Positions 40,260 to 49,915 of a stretch of DNA of 64,000 nucleotides are shown here, in pieces (the stretch's first letter is position 1; the number at the start of each line of letters is the position of its first letter). Under the pieces are notes generated by a model that worked only from the letters and a program-made list of their open reading frames with translations, did no database searches and was not told the DNA's origin. The DNA is from Neoconidiobolus thromboides FSU 785. Taxonomy: Eukaryota > Entomophthoromycota > Entomophthoromycetes > Entomophthorales > Neoconidiobolaceae. The stretch is taken from assembly GCA_025603075.1 (NCBI GenBank), contig MU626261.1, forward strand, positions 186,001 through 250,000, written 5' to 3'. Position numbers and translations under genes: made by a program.

Positions 40260-41143
40260 GATAACCTTAATATTAATACTGGCGCTAACTTTAGTATAAA
40301 AGTTATATTACGAGTAGAATTATGTAACTAATATTGAAATTACATTGGAGTTGGTATAAATTTAGTATCAATATTAGTGTAGTGTTATGGATAGGAATAA
40401 AGATGATAATAACAAAAATAAAATTTGTTTGAGTTATTATTTTTAACCCAAAGATAAACCTATGTTTAATGATAAACAGAATGTTCTCTATTTATTGTCT
40501 TTCGAATAAGTCTTTATAATAAAAGAAAGCCAATATTAAATATAAGCTAATAATACTTTTTCAAGTAACTTTGTTAGAGTGAATCGAATAATACTTAATA
40601 AGAGCTTCCTTGTGATTATAAACGTTTATCGATCAAGATACAACCAAGTATATCAAAGAGAATGATAGTCACTATGAACTTATATTCTTGAAATTATCGG
40701 AATATTTTTTAATCTCTATAATTCCTATTTGATTTATGAATAAACCTTATATTAATCCGCTATTAGAGTAATTTTACATCAAAATTTTAAGGGTAAAATT
40801 GAAAATACATACTATTGCAATAAAACATTGTTTTCATAAAGTGTTTTAACTAAAAGTTAAAAACCTAATGATAAAAATTGAAACCTAAAACGTTATATAG
40901 CATATATATCTAAGCTGTCACTTTTCATAATATCAAATTAAATATAAAAAAATTGTCAAGCATAATTAAAAAAATAGCACTTCATTAATATTTTATATTG
41001 AAAATTAGGCAGTAACTAAATAAAGATCAAATAAGAAAGTTGGACAGAAAATTTAAGAGATAATGGTAACTAAACACCTAATTTTATAAAAACTTATAAA
41101 AAAATAAAATGAAAAGCTTTCGATCTTTCTTCTTTAATAAATA

Positions 41144-42571
41144 ATGTTTTTTTTATCAACTCTAATATTCATTCTATTCAATTACTTTGTTTTTGCTGAA
41201 AAAGCACCAAGATTATATGCGGGAGGCTGTGGAATATATGCCGATATATTATATTATGCTGGAGGAATTACTGATACAGATAGTATAAATGAAAACTTTG
41301 ACTTTAATCGAAACATATATTCTTTAAACCTTGAGGACGGGTTTAATTTAGATGATAATGACAGTGCAGTGTGGAACATAACATCTAAGGCCGAAGGTCC
41401 AATATCCGATTTTTCTAATGTAGTAGTTAATGAAAAAATGGCTAGTTTATTTGTAGTGGGTGGTAAAAACAGACCGAAAAAGGAAAGTTTTAAAAAATAC
41501 AACATATTAAAAAACAAATGGGAGCTATATCAAACTGCAGTGGATACTTTTCCTTCACCTGATAAGATGGTAGATGGGAAGGAGATGAAGTATTCTTACT
41601 ACTTATCCTCTTTGACTCAAGCTAGTTTTAGCAACAATTTCTACTTCCACTATGGCGGAGTTACCCTTTATCCAAATATGACACGGGTAGATGGGAGAAA
41701 AGATTTATCAATAATAAATGGGGCGGATGGGAAATGGAAAAAGTTGAATGATGGACCAGATTATGTTTCTGATCATGCTGCAGCTGTATATGAAAATAGG
41801 TTATATATTGTTGGCGGTAATAATCCATATACTGCTAAACCAAGACCAATGAGTCAGATATTTGTATATGATTATCCTTCTAATGCTTGGAGTACTGTAA
41901 CTGCGAAAGGAGACATACCTGAGTCGCGTTTTGGACATTCTTCTATATTACTCAAAAGTAAGATGATTATTGCAGGAGGCAGTCTCACTTCTAAATTTGA
42001 TTCTTTTCCGTCACCTTCTATTTATGTATTAGAGCTGAAAAACCCAAAGGAATTAATCTACAAAGAATATCAAGTGAGTAATTTTTTCAATGCTTATTTG
42101 GGTTGCCTTACATATTATAATGATCATTTGATTTATTCATTTGGTTTCCATACCGGCAATATCCTATCAAAAACGCAAATAATAGATATAAAAGATGATC
42201 ATTGGAAGGTTGTAAGATCTTTGCCGGCTAAGTTAAAGGATACTGGTAGTAAAAGCTCAAGTTTACCTACTGTAATAGGTGGATCTATTGGTGGAGTGCT
42301 AGGGTTGTTAACTATTATAACTTTAATATGGTTTATTTTAAAACAAAAATCAAAATCAAGAAATAGAAATAGCTTATCAGGTGATAGCAGTAGCTTAGGG
42401 AATCTAAATCCACCAAATTTACTACAAGGGAATGTATGGATTCCAGCTACACCAGGTGAGCTAAAAGAAGCTAATTTCACATTAAATACAGACACAATGC
42501 TGCCTGGTTTTGATGATGATATTACTAGCCCTGGTGAACAAACTCGGGGTACAAATACTAAAACTACGTAG
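41144..42571 (+). CDS. Kelch-repeat single-pass membrane protein, receptor-like (second intact copy)
   Basis: Intact single-exon gene of 475 residues, paralogous to the gene at 9220. Signal peptide in residues 1-18 (FLSTLIFILFNYFVFAEK). Kelch blades include YAGGCGIYADILYYAGGITD, FVVGGKN, FYFHYGGVTL, LYIVGGN and MIIAGGS, with blade tryptophans at KWELY, KWKKL and NAWSTV. One TM helix near residues 385-408 starts in VIGGSIGGVLGLLTIITLIW. The basic stop-transfer KQKSKSRNRN is followed by the tail motifs PPNLLQGNVW and TDTMLPGFDDDI. It shares the order and the tail with the 9220 protein, although the extracellular part has diverged more. No partner gene in the neighbourhood explains its role; cell-surface sensing or adhesion is only an inference. 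Confidence 0.9.
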   Translation: MFFLSTLIFILFNYFVFAEKAPRLYAGGCGIYADILYYAGGITDTDSINENFDFNRNIYSLNLEDGFNLDDNDSAVWNITSKAEGPISDFSNVVVNEKMASLFVVGGKNRPKKESFKKYNILKNKWELYQTAVDTFPSPDKMVDGKEMKYSYYLSSLTQASFSNNFYFHYGGVTLYPNMTRVDGRKDLSIINGADGKWKKLNDGPDYVSDHAAAVYENRLYIVGGNNPYTAKPRPMSQIFVYDYPSNAWSTVTAKGDIPESRFGHSSILLKSKMIIAGGSLTSKFDSFPSPSIYVLELKNPKELIYKEYQVSNFFNAYLGCLTYYNDHLIYSFGFHTGNILSKTQIIDIKDDHWKVVRSLPAKLKDTGSKSSSLPTVIGGSIGGVLGLLTIITLIWFILKQKSKSRNRNSLSGDSSSLGNLNPPNLLQGNVWIPATPGELKEANFTLNTDTMLPGFDDDITSPGEQTRGTNTKTT

Positions 42572-43677
42572 GTGCTTTTGTCTTACTTTAGTGATTTTTA
42601 TATTTATATTAAGTTTGTAAGTTACCTAAAAACCGAGCTTTAAATAAAAAGTTGTTTGATGTGTTTAATTTTAAGCTATAATTTGAAACTTTACAATATC
42701 CTTTTATAAAATAGACTCAGGATACATTATAAAGTGCATTAAATTTTGACTAAGTTCAAATATTCAAACCTACATAACCAAACATAAGTTTGCTTTGTAT
42801 AAAATACAATTTAAGTAAAATGAGTATCATTTTGCTATATCTAAAAAAACTAAGATAGAGTTTGTTGATTGCTAAATTACTTGACTGATTCGAACTTATT
42901 TAAAATTTAACGAGTATATATGGATGTAATTTTATTGGTCTTTAAAGTAAAAAATAGTACTTGTTCATAAAGTAGTTTTTTAAAACAGATATGGTACTTG
43001 TTTCTGATTTTTACATATATGAATTAAATTGAATTAATAGCTTTTACTACACACATGTTACTGTTGTTTAATGCTGTATATGAAAGTACAATTTTGTTTC
43101 AAGGAGAAGGTTATTTTGCAATTTAAAACACAGATACATATATTAACACTTTTTGTTTAATACAGCTGACTATGATATTAAGTGTTAAAGAATCTGTTTT
43201 TACAGACCGTTTTTTGGCTTAGCTCAACAAAAACAAATCTGCATGCATTATAAGGTATTTTTATGGTTTCATGAGTTTTTCTATTTAAGTGCTATTTGAG
43301 TGGAAAGGTTATCAGTAAAATCCTCGAACAAGAAAATATGTCCCCATATGTTGCTTTCGCTGCCTATTTATTATCATAGTCACCTTCATATTTCATAAAG
43401 GTTGTTGTATTATGATATTTATTGTAGTTCTTGATTTTTGTTAGCTTGTTAGAAACTAATATATCACTCTTTTTAGTTTTTTATAAGAATACAAAAAGGC
43501 ATACCTTTTTAAAATCTCAAAGGCTACTTACTATCCATCTATAAAAACTGTGAAAGTAACAACCAATTTTGATTAAACTAGTGCTTTAAGGTAGATACAA
43601 AAGCGACAGCACAAAAAAATATTAGTAGACATTTATATAATATAATAAATGAACTTTCGTATTTATTCATCTAATAA
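42572..43677. other. Intergenic with one MITE
   Basis: AT-rich spacer between the intact kelch gene and the third kelch pseudogene. Contains a MITE at 43252-43348; otherwise nothing identifiable. Confidence 0.5.
43252..43348 (-). mobile_element. MITE copy, left end eroded
   Basis: Interior GGTTTCATGAGTTTTTCTA, GTGCTATTTGAGTGGAAAG and GTTATCAGTAAAATCC, right end TATGTCCCCATATG. The left terminus is weak (TAAGGTATTTTT). Confidence 0.82.
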
Positions 43678-45035
43678 ATGAATTCATTTAAACCCTTCTT
43701 ATTTTTTGCCTTTATAAGTATAGATATAGATATAGCATTTACTGAGGGTTATCGTACAGAGCTTCATACATGAGAATAGAGAGTAATAAACGGAACATTG
43801 TACTATGTTGACGAACTAATTATATTATAAAGTGATAAAAGCATTGTTGGAAAGAGTACAATAATAGTTGATCTAAATCTCAAAGATGGGTTTGAGCTTT
43901 TGGGACTAACTGGGTTCGATGGGGATCATGTACATTGTCATATGTACTAATTACTCAATTTCCTAGTATAACAACGCATCGACAAACAAATTAAATCTTT
44001 ATGTTTGGTGGTAGAAACATTCTCAAAAACAAGAGTTTCCAAATGTTTAATATACAAAATAGAAAATGGGATCTCAATAAGAAAGTAACTAATAAATTTG
44101 ATACTAAAGCTGGATTAAATTCAGAAACACTGGAGACCTTGCACTGTCCATTAATCTTGTTCAGGGTGATCTAAATCACAACCCATTCTTTTATTATGGT
44201 AGGAAAATTTTAACTTTAGGAAAAGATAAAACGGATTCAAGAGGTACAGTATCAACATTTAAAGTCATAAATAATGCTTAAAACCAATCACAATCTAATG
44301 GAATCAAAGTAAAAGTACATACTGCAGTAGTTTATAAAAGAAAGATGTATATTGTAAGAGGCATCGGAATATAAAAGAATAAAAATAGAAGTACGGGATA
44401 TATAATAATGTATAATTGGACCAAAAGCATATATTCGGGCGTCAATGCAAAGGCAATATTATAGAAAATCGGGTTGCTCGCTCTTTAGTGTCAATTGAGA
44501 GCAAGATGGCTATTACAGATGAAAGTATTAGTCTTGATTCAATAACATTTTCGTTTATCAATTTTTACTTTAACTTGATAATTCTAGTAGGTCAGTTTAG
44601 AAAGAATAAAAGATAAGTGACTTTACATTGACTTAAAGTGACTGTTTAGCCTATTGCAATGAGCATTTGGTTTACTTTTTTAGATTATGTGGGTCAGTTA
44701 TAAACGAAATAAGCATATGAGGATGTTTTTTTTTGCTTTCATTACTTTTTCCATCTTTTAAGCACTATTTGAGTGGAAAAATTATTAGCAGAATTCTTAA
44801 ACATAAAAATACATCCCCATATTATTCACGCGAAAGGATATAAGTAGGAGTACATAAAACTTCTGCTAACTCAAGATGTTTCAAGGTAAAAAAAAATAAT
44901 GAAACAAGTAACAATTTTCCTGTTATAATGGAGATTTTATATAGTATGTAATAGTGCTAACATTTTTCATTATAGCAATATGGTATATAAAAGTCTGTAA
45001 ATCAAAAGGCAAGCCTATTTGGATGAGCTAGTAGT
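43678..45035 (+). pseudogene. Decayed kelch gene carrying a MITE
   Basis: Third kelch relic, directly downstream of the intact copy at 41144 and in the same orientation, so probably a tandem duplicate. A start-like MNSFKPFLFFAFISI leader survives. Then INGTLYYVDEL, DLNLKDGFELLG, FMFGGRNILKNKSFQMFN, IQNRKWDLNKKVTNKFDT, VHTAVVYKRKMYIVRGIG and CNEHLVYFF appear in different frames with many stops. A hydrophobic VLTFFIIAIWYIKVCKSKGK near 44950-45020 corresponds to the TM plus stop-transfer. A MITE at 44716-44821 interrupts it between the last blade and the TM. The DDDI tail was not found. Confidence 0.85.
44716..44821 (-). mobile_element. MITE inserted in kelch pseudogene
   Basis: Left end TATGAGGATGTTTTTTTTT, interior TTTCATTACTTTTTCCATC and CACTATTTGAGTGGAAAAAT, right end AATACATCCCCAT. 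Kelch-derived sequence occurs on both sides. Confidence 0.9.
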
Positions 45036-45833
45036 AGTACTGATGATAAAAACAAACCAAATTAAACTAACGGGTTAAACCCATACCTTTATTAAATAGG
45101 AGTTTATGGTCTGATGACAAGTTCATGAAGTAAAAAATCCATATTTCAGCTTGTTTACTACTAAACTTTCCATATGTTGATGATGATTTATTTTTTTCTT
45201 ATTGGAAGCCTCAAAGACTCAGTAGTAGAACAATAGTTAAACTTCAGTCCTCAGATTAACCTGCTATTCTCTTACGTTAAACTTAATATTAAAAGGAAAG
45301 TTTTTAATATATTTCACCTTAATAAAAAGATTATGAATAACATTAATAAATTTTGACAAATTTGTTATTTAAGAATGGAGCTTGAGTGGATTCTTTAATC
45401 TAAAATATTTATTTTGAGATTGCCCATACAAAACATTGAGCTATATTTATTTTTCAAATATCATTTGGAAGTATCTTTTGTTTTACAATCTTGTTCACTT
45501 TTTCCATTTAATTTAAGAAATTATTTGAACTTATTCAAAAACATTGAAATTAATCTCAAAAATAGCAGTTTTATATTAATTTATGCGATTTTAATAACTT
45601 ATTGTTATCAGATAGTTAACATTAGAAATGATGTCGACATCTATGAGCTAATAAATACTGCCCAAACATTGCTGTAATTTTTCAGTCAATAGATGATTGG
45701 AATTGAGTTAGAATAATGACTTGGACAAATCAAAAGTCATTACAAAGAGTTACGTAATAATTAAACGAATATAAAAATTAAAAAAGACAAGATTTAATTG
45801 TATTATTGTTTATACTGTTAGATATTTATAAGT
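45036..45833. other. Intergenic, no gene seen
   Basis: AT-rich spacer upstream of the mitochondrial LEA-like gene. A reading frame at 45414-45677 lacks an ATG start and any recognisable motif, so it is not called as a gene. Confidence 0.5.
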
Positions 45834-46832
45834 ATGTTTACTCGTGCCTGTCGTCAATTTAAAATCAGTACTTTAAGTAAAGCCTCTACGAAGTGTTTAA
45901 TCTCAAAACCATTACGTCAACCAACCCGTTTCTATTCTTCAGCTAATAAGCCAGAAGAGTCAAATGATAAACTTTGGATGGTAAGTTTGTTTTAAAGTAT
46001 GGTCAATTTATATTAATATCTTTAGATCGTTGGTGCTATAATTTTAGCTGGTGGGGTAATTTTGTTTATTTATTATCTTATTTTTTTCTTATTCTTTTAG
46101 TTATTCTACGTTTCGTCACCACCATCGGACAAGCATACTCATGGCCACCACACTGCTGAGAAAGTTGCTCATAAAGTAGAAGAAATTAAAGACAAAGCCA
46201 ATGATGTAGTCGGAGACCTTAAGGAAAAGGCTCAAAGAAAGTCTTCTGCTACTGAAAAGGCAGAGTCTGTTGCTAAGGATGTAAAGGATAAAGCCTCAGA
46301 GAAATATAATCAGACCAAAGACGGGTTGCTAGGATCTGCTGAGAATAAAGTTCATGAAATTCAAGAAAAAATCGCTAACAAAGTTGAAGACTTAAAAGAG
46401 AATGCTCTAAAAGTTCAACACGGTATAGTTGACAAAGTTTATGACGTCAAAGAAACTATTGAGGGAAAGGTTGGTCAAGTAAAGGATGCTGCCTATGAGA
46501 AGGCTGAAGAAGCAAAAGATGCTGCTTATGGAAAAGTTGAAGAAGCAAAAGACGCTGCTTATGGAAAAGTTGAAGAAGCAAAAGATGCTGCTTACGGAAA
46601 AGTTGAAGAAGCAAAGAATGCTGTTTATGAGAAGGCTGGACAAGCAAAGGATGCTGCTTATAACAAAGCCGAGGAAATAAAAAGTACTGCTAGTAATAAT
46701 ATTGAAAGTGCTAAAGTTAGAGGAGAAGAAATTAAAGGAGATGCAGCTGATAAGGCAAATGAATTAAATAGGAAAGCAAAAGCTGCTGCTGAGGATGTTA
46801 AAGAAAAGATTAACTCTGTGAAAGGTAACTAA
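45834..46832 (+). CDS. Mitochondrial, single-TM, LEA/apolipoprotein-like repeat protein
   Basis: Three exons, with introns near 45980-46025 and 46056-46100. The N-terminus MFTRACRQFKISTLSKAST is Arg/Lys/Ser/Thr-rich without acidic residues, a typical mitochondrial presequence, and TRFYSS could hold the cleavage site. One TM helix (IVGAIILAGGLFYV) spans the second splice junction. About 220 residues of amphipathic, Lys/Glu/Ala-rich helix follow, with 11-residue periodicity. Six 33-bp units at 46485-46682 encode variants of DAAYGKVEEAK. This is the pattern of group 3 LEA and perilipin-like proteins that bind membranes or protect them on drying. The spliced protein is about 300 residues. Inference: an inner-membrane-anchored protective or membrane-shaping protein. 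I do not recognise a named orthologue. Confidence 0.82.
46485..46682 (+). repeat. 33-bp tandem coding repeat (six units)
   Basis: Six consecutive 33-base units inside the LEA-like gene, each encoding DAAYxKxEEAK-type 11-mers. The central three are nearly identical at the DNA level (unit core GCTTATGGAAAAGTTGAAGA), which suggests recent unit duplication. Confidence 0.9.
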
Positions 46833-47057
46833 AGGATATTTGGTCTATATTCTAACCATCTTTGAATAATTAAAATAAATTTTTTAAAAGATATTAATTT
46901 GTGTACACTAATGAGTTGTGAAAAATCTACTAAAATTATAATTGAACTATCTTAATTCTTAATCATATCAAAATTATCTTGTAATAAACACTGGAAACTA
47001 AAAGTATATATCACAATGTTAGTTTATTAGCAATACAAAGTAAAAATATCCTACCAA
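46833..47057. other. Short spacer before the tRNA gene
   Basis: 3' flank of the LEA-like gene and 3' flank of the minus-strand tRNA. Nothing else seen. Confidence 0.5.
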
Positions 47058-47128
47058 GGGCGCACCCGGATTTGAACCAGGGACCTATCGATCTGCAGTC
47101 GATTGCTCTACCACTGAGCTATACGCCC
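47058..47128 (-). tRNA. tRNA-Cys (anticodon GCA)
   Basis: Read on the minus strand: acceptor 5' arm GGGCGTA pairs with 3' TGCGCCC with one G-T wobble. The D-arm is AGCTCAGTGGTAGAGC. The anticodon stem ATCGA/TCGAT encloses the loop CTGCAGA, so the anticodon is GCA. The T-arm GGTTCAAATCC lies in the right place. About 71 bases, no intron, no encoded CCA (as expected for a nuclear eukaryotic tRNA). Confidence 0.96.
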
Positions 47129-47199
47129 AAACTCGAAGTTGAGATCTCAATTGAGAAATAATATATAATTATGTAATTATTTTGAAGTTGAATATAATC

Positions 47200-47299
47200 T
47201 ATGGGGCTGTTTTTAGTTTCACTATTTTTCCATTTTTAAGCGCTATTTACGTGGAAAAATTGTCAGTAAAATTCTTAAATACAAAAATACATCCCCATA
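47200..47299 (-). mobile_element. MITE copy near the tRNA gene
   Basis: Left end ATGGGGCTGTTTTTAGTTTC, interior AAGCGCTATTTACGTGGAAA and ATTGTCAGTAAAATTCTTAA, right end AATACATCCCCATAT. It lies about 70 bases upstream of the tRNA 5' end. Confidence 0.9.
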
Positions 47300-47727
47300 T
47301 TATATATTTTATTAGTAGTTCACAGTTATTTAGTCAAGGAAAATATATATACAATATCATCGATAAATAAGAAGTCTTATTGAATAAGGGCTTTTAAATA
47401 GTAGCATTTATCAACATTTTTACTTTTAATTTATCTTCATAAATTTACAATGATAAGAAATTTATTCTTAAATAGATTTATTATAATTTTAAACTAAATT
47501 AACTAGGAACTAATCTAAATAATTAGTCCAAAAAGTACTAGACTAGAGAAATATGTTATTGGTATTGTGATATTATATTGTTTTTTAAAGATAGATTACC
47601 TGTTCTATTTTATTTTTTATATTGGTTTATAACTATATATATTTATACTTTATAATTTTAATATTATTGCTTATAGTTTTCAATAACATTCCTAGTTTCA
47701 AGTTGCTATCTATCAATATTTTACAAT

Positions 47728-47832
47728 GTTGAGAATATATTTCTGTTTAGGAATTTTATTAACAAATTTTCCGCTTAAATAGCGCTTAAAAAGATGGAGA
47801 AAGTAATGAAATCAAAAAAAAGCACCCTCATG
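47728..47832 (+). mobile_element. MITE copy, diverged ends
   Basis: Interior GGAATTTTATTAACAAATTT, TCCGCTTAAATAGCGCTTAA and GAAAGTAATGAAATCAAAAA. The left end TGTTGAGAATATATTT and right end AGCACCCTCATG have drifted from the consensus. Confidence 0.85.
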
Positions 47833-48522
47833 TTATTTTTTTTTAATTGGTTAGTTATTATATTCTATGGATTCTATTTGACTTTAAAATAGCAGTTTTA
47901 AGTGACATATAGTACGTATTCCTTTAAAGTTATTAGTAGAAGTAGACCGTCTATAACTTCAAAAGGATATTTTTAAGGTAAATATAAATCCATCTGGCTT
48001 AGATCATTTAACACTCAATTTTAATATAGATACATCAGCCTACAGCATTGTTTTCAAGAATAATGATCTGAATGCTTAGCCGTCATTTTAGTGACTAATT
48101 TAATATCTTTTTTCAAAACGATCGAGTCAAAAGAAAATAAAAAATGAGTTAAACTAAAAAAATTTAAGTCCAAATATGCACTAAATGCTCGTTTAAAAAT
48201 AAAGTTTAGATCTCAAAGCCACAAATAATCCAACAATACAGATTAGTAATTTTAATAGTTTCTATATAACATTCATTTAAACTTAAACTATATTAGTTTT
48301 TTGACCCTTAATTTTTTTGACTCAATCATTTTTGTGACTTTCATTTAGGTAAATTTAATTATTCATCATTTTTAGACCAATAATTTAATAAAGTCATCAT
48401 TTAAATAGTCTTGAATTCACTTAGCTCTTCTAACTTAAATTTCAACAACCAAAAAAGCTCGAAAATTAACAGAAGTATCGAATAAATAGCTTTGAAAGCT
48501 AAACATCATAAGGCTATAGTTT

Positions 48523-49818
48523 ATGGAAAAGAGTTTAATTAAACCAAAACAGCAATACCATCTTTCAGGATATGAAAGTTATTTCTTCAAACCGAAGTTG
48601 CTCCCGAAGCACTTTATTTATAATTTAGAGTCCAATCAAGCCACTTGGACTCAAATTCTTGAATTGACTAGGGAGTTATTCGATAGTGATCGCAATATTG
48701 TAATATTGATCAATTATGATTATATTATTAAATTCCTTGGAGAGTTTAATATTTATTGGCATCGTTTTAATTTAATATCGCAGTTTGAGATACCTAATTT
48801 AGAGGAAACAATAAAAGGAATTAAAGACAAAACTAGCAACGGAAAGTTGGCAAAAGTAAAAATTTGTAACTTATATTACTATAAACAATTAGAGTTGCAT
48901 TCTAGTATATATACTGAGTTCTTGGAGCAGTTTCCGTCAACTTTGGAGCAGGTGCATATTCTTAAAATATTAAAACAGTTTGTAAAAACAATTGACTTAC
49001 TTGGAGTCATAAATGAAAAGTTAAAAGTTGAAACTAACACTTTTAATTTTAAAAAAATATTAACCCTTATAACAGAAATTAAGGGCCAGTTTAAGAAACA
49101 ATCAAAATCTGGCGAGAGTAGACTAGCTAAAGTCATCTCGGAAGCTGGGAGAACCTTATTGAACGATATTCTAACGTATTGTAATAGTTTAATAAATCGT
49201 GAAGACATTCGTACAAAGAAGAAGGTGTATTTTTTAAATGAGGATCTGGCTAAAGACATCCGATTCTCTTTTTTGTGGAATACAAAAAGTCGTTCAGTTA
49301 TAACTTGGGGGAAGCCAAAAAAATATGAAATATATACTGATGCTTCGCTTAAACATAGCACTTTTGGTTCCTTTTCAGGAGTCTTAAGCACTCGAGCTGG
49401 GTTCATTTTGGAACACTGGAGCTATCAACTCAAAGAAGTTGTACCTTCTAGTAACTTTGTAGAATTATGTGGCGTTATATTTGCTTTGTTTAAAGTCAAA
49501 AAAAGTAGGATGGCTACTTTTATTTTAACCGATTCTTCCTATGTAATCAATCATTTTGAAAAATTTTATGACATCAATCCTGTTACTAGAAAAAGACCTT
49601 GTAAAAGTACATTGGACTATAAGATACTTATGTGCTTAGGATTGGATATTCCAAGTACCTTGGTTAAAGTTAAAGGACACGCTAATACACTTGGTAATTT
49701 ATTTGTTGATCGATCTGCTAGTTATGGTCATATTAAAGGGGAGATAATTTCTTGGGAAGAATGGTGCACCCAAACCCTTAAATCGTATGGATATTTTAAA
49801 AAAAGAGTACACAAATAA
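48523..49818 (+). CDS. RNase H-domain protein, possibly domesticated from a retroelement
   Basis: Single open frame of 431 residues with no intron. Residues about 265-410 form an RNase H1-type fold: YEIYTDASLKHSTFGSFSGV carries the first Asp, SSNFVELCGVIFALFKVKK the catalytic Glu, ATFILTDSSYVINHFEKF the second Asp, and LVKVKGHANTLGNLFVDRSA the His and last Asp. All DEDD positions are present, so activity is plausible. The first 260 residues are Lys/Leu/Phe-rich and helical and show no reverse transcriptase YxDD box or integrase. RNase H of this style sits at the end of retroelement polyproteins, but the frame starts with its own ATG and has no neighbouring RT, LTR or ORF. It could be an exapted gene or a 5'-truncated retroelement copy that still reads through. 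Confidence 0.8.
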   Translation: MEKSLIKPKQQYHLSGYESYFFKPKLLPKHFIYNLESNQATWTQILELTRELFDSDRNIVILINYDYIIKFLGEFNIYWHRFNLISQFEIPNLEETIKGIKDKTSNGKLAKVKICNLYYYKQLELHSSIYTEFLEQFPSTLEQVHILKILKQFVKTIDLLGVINEKLKVETNTFNFKKILTLITEIKGQFKKQSKSGESRLAKVISEAGRTLLNDILTYCNSLINREDIRTKKKVYFLNEDLAKDIRFSFLWNTKSRSVITWGKPKKYEIYTDASLKHSTFGSFSGVLSTRAGFILEHWSYQLKEVVPSSNFVELCGVIFALFKVKKSRMATFILTDSSYVINHFEKFYDINPVTRKRPCKSTLDYKILMCLGLDIPSTLVKVKGHANTLGNLFVDRSASYGHIKGEIISWEEWCTQTLKSYGYFKKRVHK

Positions 49819-49915
49819 ACTTAAAGTTAAGTTGGATGTTTTATTATTTACTGCTATAATTATTTATGATTGAAATTTTAAAAAAGTAAAAGGTAATGTA
49901 TAAATTTAATTTATT

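Larger units (their letters stand above)
38753..41143. other. Divergent intergenic region with repeats
   Basis: About 2.4 kb between the receptor-like gene (-) and the second intact kelch gene (+). It contains MITE copies at 39357-39463 and 40155-40259 and a foldback inverted repeat at 39463-39537. No gene could be supported. Confidence 0.6.
47129..48522. other. Intergenic with two MITEs
   Basis: Between the tRNA and the RNase H-domain ORF. Contains MITE copies at 47200-47299 and 47728-47832. No other gene or retroelement coding sequence was found upstream of the RNase H ORF. Confidence 0.55.

Noticed and set aside
42915-42975. Possible extra MITE (TATATGGATGTAATTTTATTGG)
   Set aside because: Only the left end resembles the MITE; the interior and right end do not match.
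45414-45677. 87-codon ORF with hydrophobic segments
   Set aside because: It begins with TTG rather than ATG, has no recognisable motif and no splice-supported extension.
46407-46647. Minus-strand ORFs over the 33-bp repeats
   Set aside because: They are periodic shadows of the DAAYGKVEEAK repeat; only the plus-strand frame has a presequence and splice-consistent exons.
48000-48070. Possible kelch tail remnant (LTLNFNIDTS...)
   Set aside because: Slight similarity to the LNTDT tail motif, but no LLQ box, no DDDI and no other kelch sequence nearby.
48879-49406. 175-codon minus-strand ORF
   Set aside because: It is the shadow of the RNase H-domain gene, whose plus-strand frame has clear catalytic motifs.
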